NCBI GenBank assembly: GCA_039000515.1
Contig: JBCFYV010011135.1
Coordinates: 22,333,895 to 22,397,894, forward strand
Source: Timema cristinae
Taxonomy: Eukaryota > Arthropoda > Insecta > Phasmatodea > Timematidae
DNA: 64,000 bases
Direction: 5' to 3'
The notes beneath the pieces are model-generated. The model was not told the origin of the DNA. It was given only the letters and a program-made list of their open reading frames with translations, and ran no database searches. Shown piece by piece: positions 37,501 through 48,892 of this stretch. Within the stretch, counting starts at the first letter, position 1, and every line of letters starts with the position of its first letter. The position numbers and the translations under genes were made by a program.

Positions 37501-40500
37501 CTGTAAAGAAAGAAGAAAAACATTTAAAATTACAAGTTGTGCAACTTCCAATATCATTTTGTGACTGAGCTACCGAAATTAATGAGAGTTTCAATTTTGG
37601 TCACAGGCTTTTCACTGCACAGTCTGATTTTTATAGGGTGGGAAAAAAAACCTTATCTGACAGCTGAAAAAGTTGTTGGCTCTACCGTCATATATTCATA
37701 AATCAAGTAATGTGAGCTGAAGATGTCACTTTTATAAAAAAAAAAAATGTTCATCTTATTAAAGGTTATTTCTATGAAAATGTTACTGTACAAGTTAATG
37801 CATTTATTTATTTTATTTTCACTGTATATTATGACCGGTTCACTCTAAAGGAGTAGGGATGAAGAAGGAAACCTTATAGAAGTAATCTAACTGAATGTGT
37901 GTGGAAGGCAAGTGAGAAAGTATTTAGGGGAAAACCAACTTCAGTAGACACGACCAGGGTTCGAACCCTGATCGCCTCGTCATCAGCAGGAAAGTCTAAC
38001 CTGAAAGTAACACCTTTAAGACCGTTGGGCCACTGAAGAGGGTTATTTCATTTACTTATTAATATACTAACACAGTTGTTTGGAACAGCGGCCGTTCTTA
38101 AATTACATAAGGGTTTTGGAAGGAGGTAGCGGAAGCTCTCAGTTATTTCTTAAAAGGAGTTGGGGTCAGAATACATCTCAAGTAAGGTTTTTACCAATAT
38201 TTATGGCGAGACAGAATCTTAATTTTAAGATAAAACTGTTAGAACATAAATATATTAATAATTATAAAATTTCACTTATATTTAATTTAGTTATTATGTG
38301 TTACACATAATTTTACTGCAATTGAAAGTATTCTAAAATGTCATATCACTCCTTTATTGAAAAATCCTTATGTATAAAAATAATTTAACGATTAAAATAA
38401 ACTAATTTACTAACCGTAAAGAATTATGTAATATATATCTTAAAGGAAAACCTTTTTTCACTTTTTGAGGTAATTTGTAATATATTTTATTCAGAATAGG
38501 GTGTAGTAAAGGTGGATAGAAAACATATAAGAGGGAACAAACACAATATGGCTTTCACAATGAAAAGAAGAACACAGTTCACACTTTACATTGCTGCCAT
38601 TGGAAAAAGAGGTAATGGTTGCTTCTTAAAATCAAACTTTACCGCCCAATCTCCCGACCTAGGTTTCATTCTATCGGAACTCATCAGGGAGGAGTGTGAA
38701 ACGCGCAAAGTAACTTCCCAAAAGAAGAAACAAAAAACACAAAAGGAAGAAAAAGGAAATAGGTAAAGGATGAGAGAACACTTAGACAGGAGCATGTAAA
38801 AGAATTATGTAAGAAGGGGAGGGGCAGGGGTGGGGGTTTGATGGAAAGTCTTGCGCTCCCTTATATGGGAGAAACGTGTTGAAAATCATGAAAAAAAGCC
38901 TTACTTAATCACATACAGCTTCTAATCAGTCCACTAGACTATTGGTGAATGGTAATTTGGGTTGTTTGGGGTGTAAAGTTACCCAAAGTCAAAAGACAAA
39001 GATATTTTTCAGTAGTTACTAAGCAGTTTGCAACATTATATCAGTGGGATTTGAGAGAATTTAAATATTGTTTTATACTGGTTGTGATATAGAATGATTT
39101 TATCCTTACTTCTCATATCCTAATCATAAATTTTCTTCCGAATCTCGAATTCAAATTTGAATTCTTAAAAATGTAGAGTTTTAGTTAAAGTGAACGTGTT
39201 TAAAATTATTATTAATAATATTTGTTTAAGGCTTGGTGCCCCCATCAAATGATATTTTACAACACATCCCACACCCGCGTACACATGTAACACCCGTCAC
39301 ATAGTATTTGACACAAGTTTGGGGAGATAATTTTTTTGGAAAAATGAACAGTAATTGCGAGAGATTTTTAGTTTTGTTCTCACAAATTAACTCATTTAAA
39401 GAAAATTTATAGATGTTATAGAAACTTTTATATGTTTTTGTGACAGGTGTTAAAAAAACTGTTAGACATTCTTGAAAAAAATTCTAAACATTAATTAATA
39501 TATTCTTATTTTTTGGGTTTTTTATTAGATTTATATTAAATATTGGACCTTGGTAAACAGTATCAATATAGACGTGCTTGAAAAATGTCTAAACATTCAT
39601 CAATATTATTCTTATTTTGGGGGGTTTTTATTTGATTTATATTAAATAATGGACTTTGGTAGAAAGTATAAATATATTTTTACAAGCAATATTGTAACTT
39701 GAACTTAATTGTTCAAGATCTTTTTTATATTTTGGTTAGCGGTCGTTATCATCGATTAGGTAGGGCAAATTTGGTATACCTATACTAGTCCACTTAATAG
39801 ATTAGTCGAATTGTTGGCTTTTATATATAAAAAGATAAGTTTTCTGAGTAAAATGAGACGTGTGTCAAAATTTTTGCTAGAAAATTAAAATAAAGTGGTC
39901 ATGTCTTTTGTCTCGTGGAATGGCTCTCCTTTACTAATATAAGTATGAAACCACTGTGTTACACTATTTGAAAACATAAGTGTGATTATCCTTTTATTGT
40001 TATGTTCATTTTTTATAAGGTTGCCTAGATTGTTTTAGTGATAGTTTATCACAAACTGAAAGACTTGTTATGAAGTGCAGTGAGGTATTATTATCGATTG
40101 AAAACCTAAATGCCTGAGAACTGAAAGAAGGGTATCCAACCAAACTCTAATATTTTAAAATTCCCTGAAGTTTACAGGTTTTCAAGAGTCAGTTTCCATC
40201 TTTTTCAGTCACTATATATTACTAACATTATTTTATTAGAATCACAACTTGATGTAAAGATATTTTTAGACACATACATATTCTGAAATTACGTCACACT
40301 AAGCAAGTGTTAGATGAATAAGTCCTAAGAAGAGTGGTTGAGAAAAGAACCATTAGGGGTGTGATTCTTCGACGCAAAGCAAAGTGAATCGGACACATCC
40401 TTAGGAAGAACTATCTTTTGTATGATGTCATAGAAGGAAAGATTGAGGGAAAAATGAACTTAGGAAGAATGAGGATTCAAATATTAGATAACTTGAATGA

Positions 40501-43500
40501 AGGAAAGATAAAATTCTGGGAGCCTAAGGAAGACGGTCTAAGTTCACTGATAAAATGAACCTGTTGAAAAAAAAAAACACCTAAGAATCAGCAGATGTTA
40601 AAATATCTCAGCCTAAAGTAATGGGCAATTGGGTAGTGTGATCGAGGTTAGGTGAGGTCATATTGAGACATCCTTTTTTAATATATTCTTCCTAAATTGT
40701 AATCAAATTCATGAGTATGATTGTAATCAAATTCATGAATATGAGCATAATCAAGACTAAACTTTGAACATGTGCAGTAAAGTTGGAAAGACAAGAAAAT
40801 AACCAGATGTCTATTATTTTGTACCACATCTTACTACCCATTCGGGTTATATGCTTAAGTACTAATTATGCTAATGGATTAAGAATTGGGAAGGTTTAAT
40901 ACAGAGGAAGTGAATCCAAATTTGTGTGGAGGGAGAGCAGAAAACTATTTATTAAATACTACTCCCAGTTCACCCGACCGAGATTCGAAACCTGATCTAC
41001 CCGTCCTAGGCAGTTTAGCTCAACACAACTAGTGCGTTAGTCAACTATGCAACCGAGGCGGGCAGACAACTATTGAGATTCGTACGCTTAACAGAGACAA
41101 CTATATTAAATGAGGTTAGCAATTAACTGGAAGAAAAATGTTATTTTAACTAGTGTAAATAAAAGTTGACAATTTATTCCAGTGAAAATTTACTCAATTT
41201 GATCAAATTCCCTGATTTTTCCCTGACCAAGCAAATGTCCTATCTTTTCTATGTCGTTGGATACCCTGGAAAGTTAACTGGTTAAGAGCAGAGAATGGAT
41301 CTTATATATATAAAATATGTAATTTAATAGGGGGAGTGTGAATGTGGGAATTCCAGGCCTCCACCGTGGTTCGGATCCCACGTTAAACTGTAGGTCCTCC
41401 ATTTCATCTCACAATCACCCTACCATTAACATTAGCGTAAGTGCGTATAACCCGAAGGGTAGTAAGACGCGGTGTTAATAATAATAATAATAAAAAAATA
41501 AATAATATAATAATAATAATAATAATAATAGGGAGATGGGAAGGGGAAGGGGTGTGCACAACACAAATTGTATTTGTATTTTAACCCTCCCCTATTTGTT
41601 CTCCTACTGCCAGACAGCTCTACCCAGGAATGTTATAGGTGGTTGTATGATCTAAGGCCCTACATCGCAGTAACTAGAATGCAGATGACCGGAAGATTGA
41701 GGTTCGAATCTCGGTTGAGTGGATGAAGGATGGTTTTAACAAAATGGTTTTCCATTCTTCCTCCATGCAAATTTGGATACAGTTTCTCTAGAGTAATTCA
41801 TACATAAGGGTGTAACCCGAACATGTAATAAAAATAATAATACGGGTACTGAAGAAACAAAATTTATGAACCCATTTGGTTTCTGGAAATGATAAATTTT
41901 TAATCAACTAGTCTTAATGCCTCAACCGCCCAGTCATTGGCAATTCAGACCAATGTAATCACAATGTCTTGGACCGTATGACCACTGGTGCAGAGTCGGT
42001 CGGTCGTCAACACTTGCGCCTAGATCTCACTGACCTTGATGTCCATCCCATCAAAGGGTTCTCCCAGCGCTCACGCGTCTCAAACTCCATCTCCCAGTGG
42101 TGGGTGTTGTCTGTACCCGATTGCATAGCGTTCTTCGAAGGCTTGAAGATCCTCACTAGACGGTTCTTGATGTGCTCTTCTGGGACGCCGAGAGAGGCTG
42201 CTGATGTTCATCTGAAGTCGAAACCAACGTTTTCATCGCATTGTCGTCTTACACTCCCTTTCTCACATTTCTTCTCATTCATCCCTTACCTTTGCTCCCC
42301 TTACCCAATTTGTTTACTTCGCACCCCTATCAATCTTCACCCCACCCCTTCTTTGTTTATTCAAGAAGCGGGATATGTAACGTGTATTGAGAAATGAAGA
42401 TAAAATTGTGTTTGTTCCTACAGTAGCCCCGTGGCTTCTTTGGTGCCGAATGACAGCTCACAGCTGACCTTTGACAGTCAACATTTAGGTATATACCTTA
42501 ATTTTTGACTGTCAGGAGTGACACCTGCTAAACATGTTGTTTTTGCAGATCATATGGTTCGGCATAGGGATACATAATTTGGTCCGGTAGCTTTTCAAAG
42601 CTGTCAGTCGGCACCAAAGAAGCCATGGAGCGGCTGTACCCAGACCTACCCTAACTATCCTTTTAAGTTGACTTCCTTCACTATCACTTGCTTTACATTA
42701 TTGTACAGTGTTTCTACACTGTCTTGTTATTATTATTAGCACCGCGTCTTACTACCCATTCGGGTTATACGCACTTACGCTAATGTGTAATGGTAGGGTG
42801 ATTGTGAGATGAAAATGGAGGACCTACAGTTTAACGTGGATCTGAACCACGGTGGAGGCCTGGCATTCCCCACATTCACAAATAGTCTTGTCAGAGGTGA
42901 AGGAAGGGTTTGGTAATCAGATAAATCTGTGCCGGGACCGAGGATTGAACCCCGGCCGCCAGCATAGAAGTCCGACACCTTACCCCTAGACCACCAGGTC
43001 ACCCACTGTCTTGTTACATATGATCTTTTCCTTAGACTAAGGTGTGTCTGAATAGCCCATCTAAGGGCCTTTAGAAGCCAAGGACACTTGAAAGTTGCAA
43101 AGGCAACAACTTAAAGAGTGGACCTTAATTTGATGGTGTCCGAATTTTCTTTTAGTGTACAATTGCACCCCTTATAGCACACTTTACTAAGTGGCACATA
43201 CGACTTGCCCTTTATTATGTACTTTAATTAAAATAACATTTTATAATGACTAAATTACCATTTTATATAGATTATCAAGACACAAACTGTTACCCAAACC
43301 GTTTTTGTTGTTTTATTTATTTACATGTGTTAGTTGACTAAATTTCTTACTGTAGAGTGTAAATCTTTTTTTAAATTAAAAATATATTTCTAGTTTCTGT
43401 ATTAATGTGTGGACTTATTGGCGTGGACTTGACTATTCAGTGCAATCAGTATGATTCGGCGCAACTAATTTTATATGGCCCACAAAATATTTAGCAAACA

Positions 43501-45155
43501 AACAGTTGTGTTCATAAAAATAGACTAATAACTAACTAATAACTGTAGGAACTAAAGTGTGTGAAATATAAAGGTGAACATTTTACCTCAATATTTATTT
43601 TAAATCAGCCTTTAAAAGTAGTTTTATATTACAACTATAGCGTGTGCATATGGAAATAGAGACCAAACACTATTTTTTAAAAAATCAATCTCGTTGCCAT
43701 GGAAACACACACTTCATATGTGGCCATCAGGTAGTTCTAGGTGTACTTAGATGTCCGAAAAGTTGTATGCACTCGATGCACTTTATGGTGCCAGAAACGT
43801 GTTTGATTAAAGTGTGCAGTAAAGTGCATAGTGTGCAGACTATTAGTATACAGCCATAATAACCTTATGGCATACAAACACAAGGTGGCTTAAAGGCAAA
43901 TATTAATTGGCATTTATAACATAGGAGAGTTCAAAAAAGATTTTTATTATTATTATTTCAAATGACTTAGAATTAAAAACTTCAATTTCCTCAAATTATT
44001 TTATAAGAAAGTGAACTCCAGGCTTACTGGTTCCGTAACGGTGATGGATTCTTGAAGCTGCTTCTGATGCTTGACCTCTTCAGGGTTAAGTATCAAATTG
44101 GTATCTATAAGAGGTGCGTCCTTTAACTTTGGTGTGCTGTCTTTGCTTTCTGCATATTGAATAGTTGATGTTGATAGCAAGCGATTGCACCTGGGACAAG
44201 TATAAAAATGTAGAATTAGGACTTCTAGAGGTGTACCCACACAAAAACAATGAAATTAAGGCACACATAACCTCACTTTTTGAAAAAGTTTTTATAACAA
44301 AAACACTTCCAAACAGTGTTCATAACCATGCCTGACACACAACTTGTAGGTAGGACTACTTGAAACGTTAATATTAGGCTATAATTATTAGTTTCTTGGA
44401 TTATTTACCTAATATGCCTACCAAACTATCAAGTCAAATAAAATATGTCATTTGAATTTCACTGTGTTTGTTAACACTTCATAACAATTTATACGTCAGT
44501 GATGTGATGTTGCATAATTAAATGGATATTACTCCTTAAATTGTTTTGAGATATGGAAGTTAAGATTTGTTTATGTATCATAAAATATAAACGAATATAT
44601 GGACCCAGTTTAACCCAAGTTTCTATTAGGTATGTATAATAGGTACTCACGGGAATGGTACACAGTGAAGGCAGTATTCTTTAATAGTTTTCTATGTCAT
44701 ATCATGAGAAATTTAGTATTTTTTTTTTACCATCCATAGGCCTACATCTATATTGATGTTGTATGTATAGGTGGTCAAAATTATACACACAAAAACAATA
44801 GTGTGTCTAGATAGTTAAAAATATTAAATGTATTATCCAATGACATAAAATTATTAATTAATTTCAGCCTCCCACCTAAGTATCCATATTACTGCTTTAA
44901 TTTCATTAAAAACGTAAAAATGCATAGTAAGACGAAGTGCAAAAAAAAAACCAATATTCAGCTGAATTACACTATTGGAAAAAAAGATTAATTTAGCAAG
45001 CTATACACGAGCATGTTAATTTCTTAACCATATTAAATAACTAAATTGTGTTGTCGGTTAAATTTGTAAACTAAGGAGCAAAATTAAAAATACCATTGTG
45101 TATTATTTGTCTTTATCTTCTGCAAACAGAAACCAAATACCCTTACTGTCGCCAT
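37317..45155 (-). CDS. NDUFS4: NDUFS4, complex I 18-kDa (AQDQ) subunit, 4 exons
   Basis: Accessory subunit of mitochondrial NADH dehydrogenase (complex I), matrix arm near the N-module; it is not catalytic but stabilises the flavin-containing module. Exons on the - strand: 45155-45094, 44190-44028, 42211-42035, 37500-37317. They give 194 aa after one base correction (human 175, fly about 183). The order is mitochondrial presequence, [43 protein letters not shown], and the family C-terminus [13 protein letters not shown]. Exon 3 is one base too long: S-L-S and G-V-P are joined only if one base of CTCTCTC (42196-42190) is removed. Introns hold SINEs, a Tc1-type MITE and LINE debris. Probably a working gene with an assembly indel; a pseudogene is unlikely given intact introns. 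Confidence 0.92.
37843..38040 (-). mobile_element. SINE family B, diverged, in NDUFS4 intron 3
   Basis: Complement of B: GTGTGTGGAAGGCAAGTGAG, GGGTTCGAACCCTGATCGCC, then ACCGTTGGGCCACTGAAG. Confidence 0.65.
38503..38745 (+). repeat. Dispersed repeat E, copy 2
   Basis: Matches 7640-7885 over its length (GGTGGATAGAAAACATATAA to ACGCGCAAAGTAACTTCCC). It carries an open frame of 84 codons that is not open in the other copy. Confidence 0.75.
38746..40320. other. NDUFS4 intron 3, AT-rich; contains a ~125-bp tandem duplication
   Basis: 39464-39680 holds two diverged copies of a unit with ATTCTTATTTT, then GATTTATATTAAAT and ATTGGACCTTGG/ATGGACTTTGG. Otherwise nothing is recognised. Confidence 0.6.
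40325..40560 (+). mobile_element. LINE ORF2 3' remnant (type II)
   Basis: Translates in pieces to [38 protein letters not shown] and [16 protein letters not shown], the C-terminal pattern of non-LTR reverse transcriptases. Stops are present. Confidence 0.65.
40830..41063 (-). mobile_element. SINE family B, inverted copy
   Basis: Complement of B from ACTACCCATTCGGGTTATAT to CGACCGAGATTCGAAACCTG and AACTATGCAACCGAGGCGGG. Confidence 0.8.
41338..41532 (+). mobile_element. SINE family C, headless, long (TAA)n tail
   Basis: GTGAATGTGGGAATTCCAGG through AACCCGAAGGGTAGTAAGAC, then about 60 bp of TAA repeats. Confidence 0.85.
41640..41835 (+). mobile_element. SINE family B, diverged copy
   Basis: GAAGATTGAGGTTCGAATCT, CGGTTGAGTGGATGAAGG, then TCCATTCTTCCTCCATGCAA and the tail GGTGTAACCCGAACATG. 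Confidence 0.7.
42035..42211 (-). CDS. NDUFS4: NDUFS4 exon 3 (1-nt frame break)
   Basis: Acceptor cgacttcag|ATGAAC, donor TCAAG|gtcagt; 177 nt where 176 is expected. The first 21 bases read MNISSLS; one frame over, [20 protein letters not shown] and then [13 protein letters not shown] follow. The break lies in the CT dinucleotide run 42196-42190. Confidence 0.92.
42421..42636. mobile_element. Tc1/mariner-type MITE family H, copy 1
   Basis: Starts CAGTAGCCCCGTGGCTTCTT and ends AGAAGCCATGGAGCGGCTG; TA on both sides. Inverted repeats reach about 40 bp (TGACAGCTCACAGCTGAC). It lies in NDUFS4 intron 2. Confidence 0.85.
42730..43003 (-). mobile_element. SINE family C, full-length with tRNA-like head
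   Basis: On the - strand: GTGACCTGGTGGTCTAGGGG (A-box-like), CGGGGTTCAATCCTCGGTCC (B box), TTCACCTCTGACAAGAC, then body and tail to (TAA)n. Confidence 0.9.
43004..44027. other. NDUFS4 intron 2, no further feature
   Basis: AT-rich; short ORFs without resemblance to known families. Confidence 0.55.
44028..44190 (-). CDS. NDUFS4: NDUFS4 exon 2
   Basis: Acceptor cttgtcccag|GTGCAATCGC, donor GAACCA|gtaagc, 163 nt. It encodes [18 protein letters not shown], then [20 protein letters not shown], the variable linker after the presequence. Confidence 0.88.
44191..45093. other. NDUFS4 intron 1, no feature
   Basis: AT-rich, no element recognised. Confidence 0.55.
45094..45155 (-). CDS. NDUFS4: NDUFS4 exon 1: start and presequence
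   Basis: ATG in strong context (AAAATGGCG), 62 nt, [20 protein letters not shown] plus two bases; donor CAATG|gtattt. The phase (2) fits exon 2 exactly. The N-terminus is basic and lacks acids, as for a matrix-targeting signal. The exon is short and unconserved, so this is the least certain part of the gene. Confidence 0.7.
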
Positions 45156-46215
45156 TTTGCAAAATTTAGAAATGGCAGCTGGAAAAAACAGTCATGCCAA
45201 CTGAAAGTTTGAAAATATTCCATAGCAAATTTTTAATAGAGAAAGCATAATGGACTGTCATCCATGGCTGAAATTTCCAAGGGGTCGTCTGCATTCCATT
45301 GTGTAGGAGAGAGAAAAACTTTCAGGTATCTCCTTATCTTACATAAATACAAAGCAATGACAATTTATTTTATTATAGTTATCGAACTTCCAAAATAATA
45401 TAGTTTCTGAAAACAATATACAAGTTAATGGCCATCTTTAAATATTACATTTTAGTATTGGCAGAACGTAGACGACATGGATGCTGGTTACATATTTTAA
45501 TAGATTTAAGATTGTATTCGTATTTGTACAATATTCTCCGTAAAACCGAATTGTATATCCTTTAATGTAAATTTTCTACAACCGAGAGTGGTAAGTTATA
45601 CTTTACTATCCTCAAACAATAATATTTTTAATCAACAGATACATGATTTAGCACAAGAACATTGAAAGAAACAGATCGGTCCCCTCACAATCAAGCAGAT
45701 GAAAAAACTCGAGTGTTACACTTTGGTTCCTTGCAATTAGTGTACTTACTTATGTGCTCATTAAGTATAGTATAATAAAGACCACTGGATATCTTAAAAA
45801 TTAAAAATAATATTACAGAATGGAATATTTTATATATTTTTTAAAATGATAAGGATATTTTTTTAAATGATAATGATAATTTTTTAAATAATGATATTTT
45901 TCAGGTGCCAATATAAATAGATATAACCTTACTATAATTTTGGACTGAGTAAGTTATTCGTAAGCGAAAGAATTACATATGATGTTAATAGATAAAATAT
46001 GCCATTAGAACATGCTTAAGATTTGCGCCACCTTTACATGGTTGAGAGTCCTGGATACGGAAATGAAAAGAGTGCAAAGAATAACAAAACTCGTCGCCTT
46101 CTGGATGACTACATAACAATCTTCAACACATAATTAACTTATTATTGAGGGCCGGCGCTGGCATATAAAGTACAAAAGTAACAATAAGTCCTTGTTAACA
46201 TTAATAGTCTTGATT
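45156..46215. other. Upstream of NDUFS4, presumed promoter region, no element identified
   Basis: AT-rich with AT-simple stretches (45800-45900). I cannot pick out a core promoter. Confidence 0.4.
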
Positions 46216-48460
46216 TCAATCAAGTACAGTGAGCGAGAAAAGAACACAATCAAAGTTCTGACTAATGTAAAATATAGACAAAGTCCGGGCATTAGGTTTG
46301 ATGACCTGATGTCCAGAGAGAGTTGTTACTGGGACAGCCCTGGGCGATGAGTTTGACGAGGCTACTCGGGGGGCAGACACTCTCGGAGACAATGCAGCAG
46401 GTCTCACAGGGTTGTGAGCCGGAGCCATCACGCTTGGAGCCTGAAGAAGGGCCTCTGGAGTGGAATCCATGGAGGGCTCCGGAGCTGGAGATGCTGGTAG
46501 GGAACGATCAGAAAATGGAGGTGGATGAATTAGAGGGCCCGGTGTAGGTCCATCAGATGTGAGGGTAGGCCTAGGTGCTGGCATGGCCTGCTCGACCATC
46601 TCCCATGACAACTCATCTGGAACAGCCTTGGGGTTCCGGGGGCGTAGATGAGATGTTGAAATTTGTTTGGAGCGTCCACCAACAATTATTAGATATGAGA
46701 CAGTTGAGACTCTATGCTGAATTTTACCTGTAACCGCCTTGAGTTTGTGATGAGTGACAGAGCGCACCTACACTAGGTCCCCTGGGGATAAATGTGTGAT
46801 CTTGGAAGATTGCGAAGCAGTGGATTTGCCCGAGCATCCTTCACTCTTTGTTTAAGAACCATGGATGGGTGGAGAAGTGAAAACCTTATGCGGGGCTTTC
46901 AGCCAAAAAAATACTTCAGCTGGTGTCATCTTAGTTAAGGTGTGAGGCGTGTTGCAATATGCTACAAGAAAGGCATCAACTTTATGCTGAATTTAGTAGA
47001 AACATCACCCAATTGTTTCATGAGAGCTGTCTTGGTGGTATTAACGACAATCTCCTCCAAACCTTTAGATTTTGGGTGGTAAACAGAAGGGGGATGTACA
47101 ATTCCATTGTTAGATAGAAAACTAGCGAATGCAGCTGATGAGAATGGCGAACCGTTGTCAGAAACAACCTCCTCGGGCAGCTCCCAGGCTGCGAACATTG
47201 AGCGCAGAGCTTTACAAGTGTACTCTGCTAAGGTGCCTTCGTGCATGATATGGACCTCGGGGGGCCTTAAGAATGACCATCTACAGTAATGAGTCGAGTC
47301 TTGCCTTCAAATTCGGCAAAATCAATATAAATCCTTTGCCACCTTTTAGTAGGCCAGGACCAAGGAATCAGAGTCTCACGAGGAGCAGATGATTGGAGTG
47401 ATTAGCAAACATCACACTTGTTTACCCTAGCTTCCAATTCGTCATCGAGACCTGGCTACCACACAAAACCACGTTCTTCATGCGACTAGAGCCAGGATGA
47501 AGCTCATGAAGGAGCTCCAGGACTTCGGGACGATGGCCCTAAGACAACCACAATAAAACAATCAGATTCTGCCGACAATGCCAGGGCTCGCCTTTTAGTA
47601 GGCCAGGACCAAGGAATCAGAGTCTCACGAGGAGCAGATGATTGGAGTGATTAGCAAACATCACACTTGTTTACCCTAGCTTCCAATTCGTCATCGAGAC
47701 CTGGCTACCACACAAAACCACGTTCTTCATGCGACTAGAGCCAGGATGAAGCTCATGAAGGAGCTCCAGGACTTCGGGACGATGGCCCTAAGACAACCAC
47801 AATAAACAATCAGATTCTGCCGACAATGCCAGGGCTCGCCTTTTAGTAGGCCAGGACCAAGGAATCAGAGTCTCACGAGGAGCAGATGATTGGAGTGATT
47901 AGCAAACATCACACTTGTTTACCCTAGCTTCCAATTCGTCATCGAGACCTGGCTACCACACAAAACCACGTTCTTCATGCGACTAGAGCCAGGATGAAGC
48001 TCATGAAGGAGCTCCAGGACTTCGGGACGATGGCCCTAAGACAACCACAATAAACAATCAGATTCTGCCGACAATGCCAGGGCTCGCCGATGGAAAGGGC
48101 GAAGACCTTCATCGGACACCCCGTCAGGCAACACATTGAGGACATATGTGAGCACTCGACTCGGGATACTTCCTGGTCTCGATGGCCACCTGGACCGCAG
48201 TGAGAGGTCCCAGGGACACCAAAGAGATCTTGTATATATCAGACTCCACCTCCGTCTGATCGGGGAGAGGGTTTCGGCTAGGAAAATCAGTAAGAGGAAT
48301 CAGTTCAGATTTTTGAAATGTGATCTTATACTTTAAAGTTGACAACAGGATGGCCCAACGTTGTAAGCGAAGAGCAGTGAGAGGTCGCATTTTAGTTTTA
48401 GACCCAAAAATAGACATCAACACTGCATGTGTCAGTGGATAGATCAAAAGGTCGGCCAAA
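46216..48460 (-). pseudogene. Decayed Ty3/gypsy pol fragment (RNase H end, integrase, C-terminal tail)
   Basis: - strand order: 48459-48124, connection/RNase H end (SIFGSKTKM, LQRWAILLSTLKYKITF); 48088-47342, the integrase zinc-binding region in three tandem copies (KCDVC visible); 47246-46962, integrase core with VVSDNGSPFSS, SNNGIVHPPSVYHPKSKG and the catalytic-Glu region; 46767-46216, C-terminal module with VSYLIIVGGRSK and TSHLRPR, then a Pro-rich tail. Reverse transcriptase and LTRs are not seen. Frames are broken by stops, shifts and the triplication, so it cannot be active. Confidence 0.85.
47342..48088 (-). repeat. Triplicated 248-bp segment within the gypsy pol fragment
   Basis: Copies begin CCTTTTAGTAGGCCAGGACC at 47342, 47591 and 47839 and are almost identical. 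They differ by a single base in an A run (AATAAAACAATC against AATAAACAATC). Confidence 0.95.
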
Positions 48461-48680
48461 CAGTTATGTCCTTTAAGTCTTTAATAATTTCATTTTTTTT
48501 CTCCTCTTGTGTTTTTAAGCTTACTATTTTAAGTTTTTCACTAAGCCTTTCATACTTCCTCTCAATTTATTTTGATAGAATTAAACTTCAGTCATCTTTC
48601 TTCAGAACGCAGCCGTTAGCTCTTTGTACAATGTCAGCCATATCTAATGTGAACTGTATTTTTAGCACTAGGTCTTACTA

Positions 48681-48890
48681 CAGTAGCCCCATGGCTTCTT
48701 TGGTGCTGACTTCTGACAGTCAACATTTATGTATATACCTACATTTTGACTGTTAGAAGTGACAGCTGCTAAGCACATGTTTTTGCAGGTCATATGGTTC
48801 GGCGTAGGGATACATAATTATGTCTGGTAACTTTTCAAAACTGTCAGCTGTGAGCTTTCAGTCAGCACCAAAAAAGCCATGGGGCTACTG
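48681..48890. mobile_element. Tc1/mariner-type MITE family H, copy 2
   Basis: CAGTAGCCCCATGGCTTCTT to AAGCCATGGGGCTACTG, TA flanks, 210 bp. Core shared with copies 1 and 3 (CATATGGTTCGGCGTAGGGA). Confidence 0.88.
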
Positions 48891-48892
48891 TA

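Noticed and set aside
41969..42397. 142-codon + strand ORF
   Set aside because: It is the antisense of NDUFS4 exon 3, whose - strand product is clearly conserved.
46323..46547. + strand ORF of 74 codons
   Set aside because: Antisense of the gypsy C-terminal tail.
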